A stretch of DNA of 45,222 bases, taken from NCBI GenBank assembly GCA_964560875.1, contig CAZLMW010000060.1:1-45222 (forward strand). Direction: 5' to 3'. Positions 27,101 through 35,025 of this stretch are shown one piece after another; positions within the stretch are counted from its first letter, which is position 1; every line of letters begins with the position of its first letter. The DNA comes from CAZLMW01 sp964560875. GTDB lineage: Bacteria > Myxococcota_A > UBA9042. The translations under genes and the position numbers were made by a program. The notes beneath the pieces were generated by a model that saw nothing but the letters and a program-made list of their open reading frames with translations, did not search any database and was not told the DNA's origin.

Positions 27101-27349
27101 GGTCTTCAGACCGGCGAGGCTCCCACAGGTGCGCTGGCCAGGTGTGCACTCGGCGTCGACCGCGGGGCTGGCCTTCACGTTGGTGTCGATTCCACCAACG
27201 GGGAGGCCAGCCCCGCGCGCCGTGTTGTCCTGCACACCTGGGGTGACGCAGCCCCATGTGACAGCTGCCGTGAGGACAGCAAAAAAGATAGATTTTCGGC
27301 CCGCCGCCAGCGCACCCATGCGCTGGGGATCAGTGAAGCGATGATGCAT
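24161..27349 (-). CDS. Giant di-haem cytochrome c (MauG/CcpA-like) with Cys-rich repeats and beta-propeller
   Basis: The 1062-residue exported protein has a hydrophobic signal near residues 20-33. Residues about 67-335 hold six Cys-rich repeats of about 45 residues (C-x5-C-x-G ... C-x2-G-x-C). They are followed by a CGDGFCDEGESFDNC block common in myxobacterial surface proteins. Residues about 385-790 look like a YVTN-type beta-propeller (VVDRDNG, VGGRPENVLVAKDGTVFIT, VTAMGTNNVMVVN). It is interrupted by a Lys/Pro/Met/His-rich insert of about 140 residues. The C-terminal part is a di-haem domain with CATCH twice (Cys about 855 and 963), preceded by LGRVVFHNALNSRLS as in bacterial cytochrome c peroxidases and MauG. 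Possible role: extracellular or periplasmic redox enzyme or electron transfer. ATG 27349 follows GAGGA. Confidence 0.9.
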   Translation of the reverse strand: MHHRFTDPQRMGALAAGRKSIFFAVLTAAVTWGCVTPGVQDNTARGAGLPVGGIDTNVKASPAVDAECTPGQRTCGSLAGLKTCGADSRWQMAACGTDQLCDDGACSDVICKPGAMGCDGLAITRCSARGTRWVAVDACAGKTTCAGGQCIEQTCTVGEAKCVGNALVACVETNEWHKIVCAMDEICVDATATTQAGCVAQICPAGKTVCEGDRVFSCGADGMTKTLADDCEKAGADGQARACLGGACVPKVCPALTKTCDGDAVATCKPDHSGWQKTPCAAGETCFNGACTTKHCAPSETFCDALTVMKCDASGTKKTLVKTCNGNLQECKQGGCVDLAIVCGDGFCDEGESFDNCAKDCKTKSVLAPDFDKIDPKSPLALPRTPRMLTKSAPHASYTSSTMAFGGKWLYVVDRDNGALVLMDRTKLGASHTLKVGGRPENVLVAKDGTVFITVRDDDAIVKLAANATSMTGAVKWQVGREPMGMAMAPGDKILLVALLGERAVIGIDVKTGTEVARQELHELPQSIAVGLDGKGVVTFGTGEVVIIDADDMAKGNALMPVMKKSKPKPTPMRPHNPVKVCRGKNHVKFRKPHRAMKAGMHPENGMMMIPHVLLNPGDAKDVLAAAGVKPKVKAPPKPKPIVIRVCRRSGYGSTCSNKTIIPPGPKPPPPCHSVPVRPIEICITGLHPKMKKPMPTKGHFPIMDMQTGRSFLSRFDQPSDIAHHPTLSLAFVTAMGTNNVMVVNTAAPDPMQWPLADIAVGTGPKSIVIAPDGLKAYVHNATAFTVSEIDLTPLTKLVDPLKPTAAMKPMKPLFMQHAKQVEFGKDPLPETAALGRVVFHNALNSRLSASNRFACATCHEDGREDKNVWFVSEGPRQTPALAGRLKDSAPFNWMGTKFTLDGNIMATTHRMGGTGLMPHEIKALTAFVRDGLVPPRNPNVPKSGLTPQQLEGKKIFNDPKVACATCHAGSATTDGAQHDVGTATPVELQVQKIFAGKGNKPEKVLFNTPTLRGLWYTAPYLHDGSAKTLKDALKQTAKTMGRTDHLTEKQLDALVAYLRTL

Positions 27350-27363
27350 CGAATCCTCAGATC

Positions 27364-27390
27364 GGTCGGGCGGCGGTGTTCAACCCGACC
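27364..27390 (-). promoter_or_regulatory. Stem-loop just upstream of the cytochrome ribosome site
   Basis: GGTCGGG (27364-27370) and CCCGACC (27384-27390) form a 7-bp GC stem with a 13-nt loop. It begins 14 bp before the start codon, next to the GAGGA ribosome site. It could shape translation initiation or bind a regulator. Confidence 0.35.
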
Positions 27391-27490
27391 ATCATGGGGC
27401 ATTGAAGCCCCCTCCGGAGACGATTGCAAGCGGAAAATTGACCTTGCCGGGGCCAACACGCCGCAATTGGGTCACATGGTTGCGTTTAGA

Positions 27491-27509
27491 GGTGTCACAG
27501 TGGGACACC
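27491..27509. promoter_or_regulatory. Inverted repeat GGTGTC-N7-GACACC
   Basis: Perfect 6-bp arms (27491-27496 and 27504-27509) lie about 140 bp upstream of the cytochrome gene. This is a plausible operator by shape only. Confidence 0.3.
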
Positions 27510-27654
27510 AGCGCCGGCACAACAGTGCACATCGTGACAGTTTGCAGCCGCACATCGTCGCGAACATGGTAAAGACACGCTGGCCGAGGGCTATGGGCCC
27601 CATTTTACGGACGATCGCGTTGCTGTTGAGGCGGCGCAGTGGTGCCAAACGAGC

Positions 27655-28401
27655 CTACGAATTGGAGAACGTCTCGACGTCCTCAGCGGACAGATCGGCG
27701 TTGTGCGTGAGGCCCTGGACGTCATCACAATCGTCGAGCGCGTCGAGCATCCGCAGCAGCTGCTGGGCCGGTTTGCCTTCGATTTTCATGCGGTTGTCCG
27801 GGATGAACAGGACCTCATCTTTGACGACCTCGGCGCCCGCGTCTCCAAGCGCATTGACCACCGCCTCGCATTCGGCGGGTTCGGTCAGGACCTCGAATGT
27901 GCCGTCGCCGTTGTCCTCGACGTCTTCAGCACCGGCATCGAGCGCGGCCATCATGACGTCGTCCTCGTCGCCGCGGACCGTGACGACTCCGCGCCGCTTG
28001 AACATGTAGCCGACACATCCCGACGTGCCGAGGTTGCCGCCACCCTTGTTGAAGGCGTGCCGAATCTCCGATGCAGCGCGGTTGCGGTTGTCGGTCAGCA
28101 CTTCGATGTACACGGCGATGCCGCCGGGGCCGTAGCCCTCCATGATCAGCTCTTGGTAATCATCGCTGCCGAGCTCGCCGCTACCCTTCTTGATGGCCCT
28201 TTCGATGGTGGCTTTGGGCAGGGACTGAGCGCGCGCTTTTCGCAGCGCAAGCCGCAAACGTGGGTTGGATTCCGGATCCGGATCGCCCACCTTGCAAGCG
28301 ATGATGATTTCCTTGGCGAGCTTCGAGAACAGCTTCGCTCGTTTCTTGTCTTGCGCGCCCTTTCGGATCGCGATGTTGGCGGAGTGACTGTGACCTGCCA
28401 T
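27655..28401 (-). CDS. yebC: YebC/PmpR family protein (TACO1-like)
   Basis: The 248-residue cytoplasmic protein matches YebC from end to end: the N-terminal MAGHSHSANIAIRKGAQDKKR, the NPRLRLALRKARAQSLPKATIERAIKKG helix block, ELIMEGYGPGGIAVYIEVLTDNRNR, and the C-terminal alpha/beta domains. Family members act as transcription regulators or help ribosomes at proline stretches. The usual MAGHSKWANI start reads HSHSANI here, an odd change in a conserved spot. ATG 28401 follows GGGAAG. It is divergent from the beta-helix lipoprotein, 63 bp apart. Identity is secure; the exact role is not. Confidence 0.96.
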   Translation of the reverse strand: MAGHSHSANIAIRKGAQDKKRAKLFSKLAKEIIIACKVGDPDPESNPRLRLALRKARAQSLPKATIERAIKKGSGELGSDDYQELIMEGYGPGGIAVYIEVLTDNRNRAASEIRHAFNKGGGNLGTSGCVGYMFKRRGVVTVRGDEDDVMMAALDAGAEDVEDNGDGTFEVLTEPAECEAVVNALGDAGAEVVKDEVLFIPDNRMKIEGKPAQQLLRMLDALDDCDDVQGLTHNADLSAEDVETFSNS

Positions 28402-28464
28402 GGCTACTTCCCTCGGTGCGTGCGGCCGGAGCCGGGTTCGATTCGCGGCAAGGGGATAAAAAAG

Positions 28465-31305
28465 TTGGCCGCAGGATGCAAGCGCTGGGTGTCGACTTGC
28501 TTGTTGTTGACCGCCGCGATCGGGGCGACAGCGGTTGCGTGCAGCGATTCAGCATCCGAGCCATCGCAACCCGGAAAGGACGTTTCGCCGAGCCCGTGTC
28601 CAGACGTCACGCGCCGCGAGGACGGTTCGTGTTGTCCGACCGGCACGTTCTATGGGTTCGAAGCGGACGCGTGCCATCCCGTCGGGCCCGCCGGATGTTC
28701 CAAGGTAGCGCTGGCGGACACGATGGCATGTGTCCCGCGCTGGTGCCGCGACGTGGGCATCGAGACGGCGCGCGCTTGCACGATGGACGACCTGGAAAAA
28801 GGAAGCGGTTGCCCCGCCGGGAGCACGCCTCGAAACGATGGTGCGTGTGTCGTCGCGGGCTCATTTGCGGGCAGTGGCGTTGCGCCGAGCACAAACCTGG
28901 AGGTAGCCACCCTGGCTCAGCCGCCAAAGTCAGGCGCACCCTGGCCAGACCAAGACAAGCTGCCGGGTCCACACGACACGTTCTTCTGCGTGGACACGAC
29001 GGCGAGTGATCCGTCGCTCACGGCGCGCTTCTGCACCGGCGACGACCGGGCGATTTGTCAGCGAAACGCGGCGGGAGAGCTTCCCCAGGATCCGCGATGC
29101 CTGCACGCAGGCGTGTCGTGGCCCGGTGTCTGTCCACCCGGGTTTGTAGTCGACGCCAGCGTCCCCGCTCCCGCCAGCGCACTGCCCGCTTGCAAGCCCG
29201 ACCCCGCCGACTGTGGCACCGACCACTGGGGTGAGCCGAAGCTGGATGACGGCCCGGGCCGGCTCTTCGTCAGCGCCGAGAAAGGCAGCGACATAGGAGA
29301 CGGCACCCGTGGGAAACCGTTCGCCACCGTCCTGCAAGCGGCCGCCAAGGCCAAGTCGGGCGACACGCTCTCAATCGCCGCAGGCACGTACGACCTCGGG
29401 TTCAAGATCTCCATCCCAGTGACGATCCGAGGGCGCTGCGCGGCCATGGTCCATGGTCGGACAAAGGACACGGAGATCGCGTTCCGCGTGGCGGGCCCGT
29501 TCAGCGGCGCCGTTCACATCGAGCGCGTGCACCTGCAGGGCGCTGGTTGGGGCGTCGCGGTCACCGAACACAGCGACACACACCTCGACCGCCTATGGCT
29601 CACCGATTTGAAGGGTATCGGCGTCGGAACGGTCGTCGGCAAGACCAAGGCGCGACTGACGAACAGCGTCATTGACCGCATGCGACTCGACGACACTGGC
29701 GGCGGAGGTGTCGCCGTGGATGCCCTGGCCAACGGCACGATCGAGCTGCAGAACGTTCGCATTCGAAAAGCTCGCAGCGTCGCATTGGCTGCGCGGGGCG
29801 GCACCATCGTCGCTCAGAACGTGCTCATCGATAACGTTGGCGCCAACAAGTCGGGGATGTTCGGGTACGGCGTCGCGATCGAACACGGGGGCGCCGCGAA
29901 CCTGGCCGGCGTGCGAATCGATCGGGCGCGCATATTTGGCGTCTACGCCGGGGGGCCCGGTTCGACCCTGACGGCCAGGGGTATCGCGGTCGCGCACACC
30001 CAACAGGTCGCCGACACCGTGACAGCCGCGGCAGGAATCCGCGTGGCCAATCACGCCGAGGCGACGATCGCCGGTGCGCGCATCTGGGCCAACCCGCAAT
30101 CCGGCCTGAGCATCTACGGGCCAGCGGCCAAGGCGACCGTTCGCGGCGCAATATTCGACGATACGCGGGCCACGATCGCCGGCAAACAGGGCCGCGGAGT
30201 CAACGCCTCCCACAGCGTCGAGCTGCGTTTGGACAACGTACGGACAACCGGCAATCGCGGGGTAGGCGTAGCCGCCACGGGCAAAGGGACAAAGCTCGTA
30301 CTGCGAAAGGTGCTGATCGATGGGACGCTGCCACGCGAGGCCGACAAGTTGTTCGGATGGGGGCTCAACGTCGATCAATTCGCGATCCTGGATGCGGAGG
30401 AGCTGCGCATCACGGGCGGTCACCACGCAGGCCTGATGATCCGCAACACCTCCACCGCAACCCTCCGTCGTGTGCTCGTCGACAACATCGGCGCAGGCAA
30501 CGCTGGCAAAGGGGCGCCCGTTGGCCTCTCGGTGTCGACGGGTGCCAGAGCTGATCTCGAGTCGGTCCGGGTTACGCGGGCCATCGGCACCGGGTTGGTC
30601 GTGACGGACGGCGGCGTCGTGCACGGTTCGGGGTTGCTGGTGGATCACACCCGAGCGCCGCCCCAGGCCGCGGAGGCAGGTCGCGGTGTCATCGCTCAGA
30701 TCGGCGCGGACATCCACCTGGTCGGCAGCGCGGCGATCGCCAACCTCGACGGCGGCGTGGTGGCGATCGGCGCATCAAACGTCAAGATGACCGGCGTCTT
30801 GGTCGCAAGGACGGCGGTGGACACAGCGGGCCAGTACGGGACCGGCTTCACATGCGACGTCGTCAAGAAGGTCTGCACGCTGTCGGCCTGCCGCTCGGTC
30901 GCCAACCGCACCGCTGCCGTGACCGTCCGCAAGTCGCGAACCACCATCCATGACTCGGTGCTCGGTGCCACGGGCCCCGGCAAATACCCGGCTGACAAGA
31001 GAGCGGCTGGCAAGGGCGAGTTCTACTCCATCGCGGACGGTTTCGTGGCCAGCGAGGCCGAGGTCGACGTCCACAATGTGCTGATCGCGAAGAACGCTCG
31101 AACCGGCGTGCTGCTGCGCGATTGCCCAAACAGCTCGGTCAAGCACACCTTCATTACCGGCGGTGCGTACGGACTCGCGTTCGCCGGTCACGCCCCCACA
31201 ATCGAACAAACCCTCGCCGTCGGAACGGAACAAGGCGTCGCCGCCGGGACCAAGATGTTCATCCCGCTGCCGCCCGGCACCGTCGACGTGAGCAAGGCAC
31301 CTTAG
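28465..31305 (+). CDS. Right-handed beta-helix lipoprotein
   Basis: The 946-residue exported protein has a hydrophobic signal near residues 11-25 and lipobox AVAC (Cys about 27). Residues about 35-260 are Cys-rich and not recognised. From about 265 comes the start motif of secreted beta-helix proteins, LFVSAEKGSDIGDGTRGKPF ... AGTYDLG (DUF1565-like). Then about 600 residues of parallel beta-helix coils follow, each with small hydrophobics and Asn/Gly turns, such as ANGTIELQNVRIRKAR and GSTLTARGIAVAHTQQ. Such helices bind or cleave polysaccharides or serve as adhesins; no catalytic residues can be assigned. The chosen start is TTG 28465, with AAGGGG 8 bp upstream; longer readings would overlap yebC without a signal peptide. 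A GTG 30 bp downstream is an alternative. Confidence 0.85.
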   Translation: MAAGCKRWVSTCLLLTAAIGATAVACSDSASEPSQPGKDVSPSPCPDVTRREDGSCCPTGTFYGFEADACHPVGPAGCSKVALADTMACVPRWCRDVGIETARACTMDDLEKGSGCPAGSTPRNDGACVVAGSFAGSGVAPSTNLEVATLAQPPKSGAPWPDQDKLPGPHDTFFCVDTTASDPSLTARFCTGDDRAICQRNAAGELPQDPRCLHAGVSWPGVCPPGFVVDASVPAPASALPACKPDPADCGTDHWGEPKLDDGPGRLFVSAEKGSDIGDGTRGKPFATVLQAAAKAKSGDTLSIAAGTYDLGFKISIPVTIRGRCAAMVHGRTKDTEIAFRVAGPFSGAVHIERVHLQGAGWGVAVTEHSDTHLDRLWLTDLKGIGVGTVVGKTKARLTNSVIDRMRLDDTGGGGVAVDALANGTIELQNVRIRKARSVALAARGGTIVAQNVLIDNVGANKSGMFGYGVAIEHGGAANLAGVRIDRARIFGVYAGGPGSTLTARGIAVAHTQQVADTVTAAAGIRVANHAEATIAGARIWANPQSGLSIYGPAAKATVRGAIFDDTRATIAGKQGRGVNASHSVELRLDNVRTTGNRGVGVAATGKGTKLVLRKVLIDGTLPREADKLFGWGLNVDQFAILDAEELRITGGHHAGLMIRNTSTATLRRVLVDNIGAGNAGKGAPVGLSVSTGARADLESVRVTRAIGTGLVVTDGGVVHGSGLLVDHTRAPPQAAEAGRGVIAQIGADIHLVGSAAIANLDGGVVAIGASNVKMTGVLVARTAVDTAGQYGTGFTCDVVKKVCTLSACRSVANRTAAVTVRKSRTTIHDSVLGATGPGKYPADKRAAGKGEFYSIADGFVASEAEVDVHNVLIAKNARTGVLLRDCPNSSVKHTFITGGAYGLAFAGHAPTIEQTLAVGTEQGVAAGTKMFIPLPPGTVDVSKAP

Positions 31306-31357
31306 CGACCGGGGTGCGGATTAGCGACCGCGGGGAAATGCCTTTCGTGGCCTCCAC

Positions 31358-33730
31358 GTGCATCATGGCGGCGTGACCCGAAGCGACCCGACCGAGCGCG
31401 CCGATGCCGGCGGATACAGCCCTGTTGCAGCCATTCTCGGGTGGATGCTGTGGTGCGCGCTGTTGGCGGCTGTCGTCTCCACCGTCACCGGCGTTTCCAC
31501 CAAGCGGGCCCTGGCCCAAGTCGCCGGCTGGGTGCTCGTCGCCGGCGTGCTGGGACACCTCGTCGCTCGCCTTGGCGCAATCGCGCGTGTTGCGTGCGTT
31601 GCTCTCGGGACCGGTCTTGTCGGCGTGCTGGCGGTCGATCTCTACGCGTTTGTCCGCGCAAACCAGGGCTTGTGGGTCTTGGCCGAGATTCGCCACAACG
31701 AAGGTTGGCAAGGCGTCGCGCGCGCGCTCGACGAATCCGGCGTCGGGGCCGCAACGCTGCTCGTTGTGTCGGTCGCGCCGTTCGTTGTCGGCGCCGCGGT
31801 CGGCAAGGTTTGGAACGCGCCGGCTCGGTGGTGGCCGCAGCTCGCTCTTGGCCAGCCGGGGCGCGCTTGGCTCGGCGTAGTCGTTGTCGCGGCCGGGTTG
31901 ATTGGCCTGGTCCCCGGCGCACGTTCGGTGCCGTCCGTGCTCAGCGCCTTCTACGGCCCCGACCGGATGGCTACCCGCTTTGTCGCCGCCGGAACGCCGC
32001 CTTCGATCCGACTGTCCAAGCCCCCCAGCCCTCCGGTCCTCGACGGGCCACCACCGGTATCCACACTCGCCGCCGACGCCGCAAAGACGGTGGTCCTGGT
32101 GATCATCGAGTCCCTGCGATCGGACGCGATCGAGCCGCAAACAGCACCGAACCTGCATCGCTTCGCAAACGGCGCCATCGGCTACCCCAACGCGCGGTCT
32201 GCCGCCAATGCAACCCACGCGTCCTGGTACACGCTGCTGTTCTCAGCCCACGGCCTCTGGTGGCATCGACTCGCGAGCCGCACCGAGTCCAAGCGCCTCC
32301 CGCCGCCCATCCAGGCCTTCTCCGACGCCGGATACCGCGTGCACGTTCGGTCAGCGGCGGGCTTGAACTACTACCGCGTGGCCGACATCGCGTTCGGTCG
32401 CGATCGGGAGCGAGCGTCCAGCTACCTCGACGCGGTCGGCTGCCACGCGCGCGGGGCGAGGACGCGGGCCGAGATGGACAAGTGCGCCATCGACAGCGCC
32501 GTCAAGCTGCTCACGAACCCGGCGGAGCGTGGCGAACGATCGCTGCTCATTGTCCTGCTCGACAGCACCCACTTTCCGTACCACTGGGACACCGCAAAGC
32601 CGCGCTTTGCACCGGTAGTCGACGAAGCCACGTTCAAGGCCGGGGCATACGAAGACATCGAACACGCCAAGAACCGCTACCGCAGCGCCCTTTTCTCGGC
32701 GGATCGGCAGTTCGGGCGGCTGATGCAAGCGCTCGCGCCGCTGCGAAAAGATGGCGTCATCGTGGCGGTCACCGGCGACCACGGCGAAGAGTTCAACGAG
32801 CACGGCAAGCTGACCCACGACTCGGAGCTTTGCGACATACAGACACGCGTTCCCCTGCTCTTCTCCGGCGTCGCGGGGCTCATCAAACCCGGCGACAAGT
32901 CGATGGGCAGCCACGTGGATGTCATGCCGACCTTGTTGTGGGCCGTGGGGCTTCGGGACGCCGCCACCAGCGACGTGCACGGCCTGCCCTTGCAGCGGAA
33001 AGTTCGGAAGTGGGCGTTCGTGGTCCATACGTCAGCGGGTTCGCCCTTTCTCGTGGCCTTCCAGACCGTCGATCGGACGCTCGAGTTGACCGTCTCCGAC
33101 CGCCGCGACGCCGCGAAGGTGCGCGAGCTGTTCCTGCTGCAGACCTACCCAACCGGTCCTCCCAAAGGCACACGTGTCGGGCACGACGACGCGGCTCGCA
33201 GCGACATCGCGGCGACCTTCGGTTCGGGCCTTCGCGCCGTCTTTGGGGCATCAAGCCAAGACATCCTGCGGCGCTCCAAGGTGCGCGCTATTGGCGGGTC
33301 CGAGCGCTACGGTTTCCAGATGTACGATGTGCGCGAAGTCGTCTGGCCGCCGTCAGCCGCCACGCCTGGCGTCGTCGAGGTCACCGTGCGCAACACCGGC
33401 AACACCAGCTGGCTGCACGATGTGGGCCTGAGCTACCACTGGCTCGATGCCGAGGGTCGCCCGATCAAGGGCCGCTATGACAACAAGCGCTCCGCCCTGC
33501 CCGCCGCCATCCATCCGCGCGAATCTGCGAAGGTGCAAATCACAGTCCACGCACCGCCCTGCCCGACATGCGTGAAGGTGGCGCTCGACATCGTCCGTGA
33601 ACACGTCGCCTGGATCTCGAAACACGGCAGCAAGTCGCCGGTCGTCGATGTGCCGGCGACATCAGCGATCGACGGCTCGAGCGTGAAGACGTTGCCGATC
33701 TCGAGCTCCTTGTCCGCCGCCGCACCGTAA
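31358..33730 (+). CDS. LtaS/sulfatase-type membrane phosphotransferase with C-terminal beta-sandwich
   Basis: The 790-residue protein has about five membrane segments in residues 20-200, then an extracytoplasmic alkaline-phosphatase-fold domain. Metal and catalytic motifs are VVLVIIESLRSD (Glu about 251), the nucleophile region NATHASW (Thr about 286, so a phospho-transferase rather than a formylglycine sulfatase), and VTGDHGEEFNEHGKLTHD (about 473-486). After about residue 660 a beta-sandwich (VEVTVRNTGNTSWL ... VALDIVREHVAWISKHG) resembles the C-terminal domain of many myxobacterial surface enzymes. The last 26 residues are read from antisense DNA of a peptidase remnant. The start is GTG 31358 or GTG 31373; neither has a good ribosome site. 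A direct repeat TTAGCGACCG (31302, 31321) lies just upstream. The lipid or glycan substrate is unknown. Confidence 0.88.
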   Translation: MHHGGVTRSDPTERADAGGYSPVAAILGWMLWCALLAAVVSTVTGVSTKRALAQVAGWVLVAGVLGHLVARLGAIARVACVALGTGLVGVLAVDLYAFVRANQGLWVLAEIRHNEGWQGVARALDESGVGAATLLVVSVAPFVVGAAVGKVWNAPARWWPQLALGQPGRAWLGVVVVAAGLIGLVPGARSVPSVLSAFYGPDRMATRFVAAGTPPSIRLSKPPSPPVLDGPPPVSTLAADAAKTVVLVIIESLRSDAIEPQTAPNLHRFANGAIGYPNARSAANATHASWYTLLFSAHGLWWHRLASRTESKRLPPPIQAFSDAGYRVHVRSAAGLNYYRVADIAFGRDRERASSYLDAVGCHARGARTRAEMDKCAIDSAVKLLTNPAERGERSLLIVLLDSTHFPYHWDTAKPRFAPVVDEATFKAGAYEDIEHAKNRYRSALFSADRQFGRLMQALAPLRKDGVIVAVTGDHGEEFNEHGKLTHDSELCDIQTRVPLLFSGVAGLIKPGDKSMGSHVDVMPTLLWAVGLRDAATSDVHGLPLQRKVRKWAFVVHTSAGSPFLVAFQTVDRTLELTVSDRRDAAKVRELFLLQTYPTGPPKGTRVGHDDAARSDIAATFGSGLRAVFGASSQDILRRSKVRAIGGSERYGFQMYDVREVVWPPSAATPGVVEVTVRNTGNTSWLHDVGLSYHWLDAEGRPIKGRYDNKRSALPAAIHPRESAKVQITVHAPPCPTCVKVALDIVREHVAWISKHGSKSPVVDVPATSAIDGSSVKTLPISSSLSAAAP

Positions 33731-33846
33731 CGCGGCCACCGGGGTCCGGGCACGGCGCCGCCGTCGTGAGCAAACCGCCCGACTTCGCGCAACGCGGCGA
33801 CCGCGAGATCGTGTTTGGCGGCGAAGAGCTCGGCGTTGGTGTTCAC
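33652..33846 (-). pseudogene. C-terminal remnant of an M24 (aminopeptidase P-like) peptidase
   Basis: On the minus strand, GTG 33846 opens a frame whose first 65 residues contain VPGPRWPRYGAAADKELEIG and then NVFTLEPSI. 'L-x-x-GNVFTLEP' with an upstream 'GPRxPRYG' is the typical end of the M24 pita-bread domain, where the Glu is a metal ligand. The first 200 or more residues are missing, and similarity stops at about 33652. Beyond that the frame runs antisense to the sulfatase-type gene. It is read as a truncated, inactive leftover. Confidence 0.45.
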
Positions 33847-33894
33847 AAGCCCAGTCTAGCGCATCGATGAGCGCTGCCCTGCGGCGAGCGATCG

Positions 33895-34941
33895 CTATTG
33901 CATCGGCGCCGGGTTGGCGAGGCACTTGCTCATCTTGAAGAACTGGCCGGTCACGGCCTTGGACGCCGACTTCACAGACGGGTCGTTGGCGCCGCTCATG
34001 TCCGCGATCGACAGGATGGCCATCGTCGGCGTGTCGTACTGGTCGCTGCCACCGGTCAGCTTCGGGTTCTTGGCGTTGGCAGGCGCGGCGTACTTGCTCT
34101 GGAACGCGTCGCGCACCTTCTTCTTGGTGGCTTCGTCGGCGACCTGCGCCACGAGCGTCACGACATTCGGATCGTCGACGGTGACCGCCCACACTTTCGC
34201 GGCGCCAAGATCCTTGTACTTGTCGGTGGCGTCCGAGGCGGTCGCCTTGGTGCCGTTCCAGGTGACGCTGGCCGCGAGCGCTTTGGCGAACGTCTCTTCG
34301 GTCAGGCCGATGCCCATCGCGACGCCACAGCGGCTCGCCAGCGTGATCTGCGCGGCGATTTTGCGCGCGAGGGCGGCGTCTTTGCTCTTGTAGATGAGCA
34401 GGTTGGCCAGTCCCCAATCCTCGCGCGTGTGCTGGCGCTTGTATTCGGCGTCGTGCGCGACGAGCTGGGCGAGCATGCCCTTGAGAGCGGCGTAGGCGGC
34501 CTTCTTGGTCGGATCGTTGCGCTCGGTCAGCTCGATGGCGCTCAGCTGAACGCTGGTGTCGGGGAACTTGAACTTGGTCAGCGCGCCGATCTTCGGCTGG
34601 AACGCAGCATCGAAGGCGGCCTTGCGCTTGGCGTCGTCCTTGTGGGTGAAGTTGATCTTGGCTGCCTTGAAGCGCGCGGCGAGCACGTCGGCGTATGCAG
34701 GCGGCTTGATCTCGCCGCTGTCGGCCTTTTGAGCTTCGCCCGCCTTTGCAGCTTCGCCGGCCTTTTCTGCAGCCTTGTCGGCAGCTTTCGCTTCGGCTTT
34801 GTCACCTTTCTTGCCGGCTTCGTCCTTCTTGGCTCCGGCTTTGGGGGCCTCTTGGCCGGACTTGGCTTCTTTGCCCTTGCAGGCGGTCAGACAGATGGTC
34901 AGCGCGAAAACAAGGCGCAGCGCGGTGGACGGTGTGGTCAT
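33895..34941 (-). CDS. Lipoprotein with Lys/Ala-rich linker
   Basis: The 348-residue protein has a lipoprotein signal with lipobox LTAC (Cys21). Residues about 22-78 are a Lys/Ala/Glu/Gly-rich, probably helical or disordered linker (KAEAKAADKAAEKAGEAAKA). The rest is a compact mostly helical domain of about 265 residues with a few Cys (AAQITLASRCGVAMG, FKMSKCLANP). No family is recognised. It is 84 bp after the giant metalloprotease gene on the same strand and has its own GGAG site, so it is probably the third gene of a barrel-protease-lipoprotein unit. It may be a surface or periplasmic helper, but nothing in the sequence shows an activity. Confidence 0.8.
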   Translation of the reverse strand: MTTPSTALRLVFALTICLTACKGKEAKSGQEAPKAGAKKDEAGKKGDKAEAKAADKAAEKAGEAAKAGEAQKADSGEIKPPAYADVLAARFKAAKINFTHKDDAKRKAAFDAAFQPKIGALTKFKFPDTSVQLSAIELTERNDPTKKAAYAALKGMLAQLVAHDAEYKRQHTREDWGLANLLIYKSKDAALARKIAAQITLASRCGVAMGIGLTEETFAKALAASVTWNGTKATASDATDKYKDLGAAKVWAVTVDDPNVVTLVAQVADEATKKKVRDAFQSKYAAPANAKNPKLTGGSDQYDTPTMAILSIADMSGANDPSVKSASKAVTGQFFKMSKCLANPAPMQ

Positions 34942-35025
34942 CGGGGGCTCCGGTAATAGGGTCCCGCGCTTCTACCCGTCGTAAGTTTGAACTGCAATCC
35001 CCGTTGGCGCCGCGAATTCGGTGTT

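Larger units (their letters stand above)
27350..27654. other. Intergenic region upstream of the cytochrome gene
   Basis: About 305 bp without a gene lies between the cytochrome start and the yebC stop. It contains two inverted repeats listed separately and a modest AT-rich patch near 27540-27615. No clear promoter hexamers were found. Confidence 0.5.

Noticed and set aside
25250..28009. Very long open frame on the plus strand opposite the cytochrome and yebC genes
   Set aside because: It is antisense to two clearly coding genes, is Arg/His/Ala-rich as expected for a shadow in high-GC DNA, and has no recognisable motif.
28431..28448. GGTTCGATTC resembling a tRNA T-loop in the yebC/beta-helix spacer
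   Set aside because: The stem has only about four of five pairs, there is no acceptor, anticodon or D arm at the right distances, and no CCA. It is also next to the ribosome site of the beta-helix gene.
33475..33651. Continuation of the minus-strand frame after the M24-like remnant
   Set aside because: From about 33651 down to 33475 it has no family similarity and is antisense to the conserved beta-sandwich of the sulfatase-type gene.
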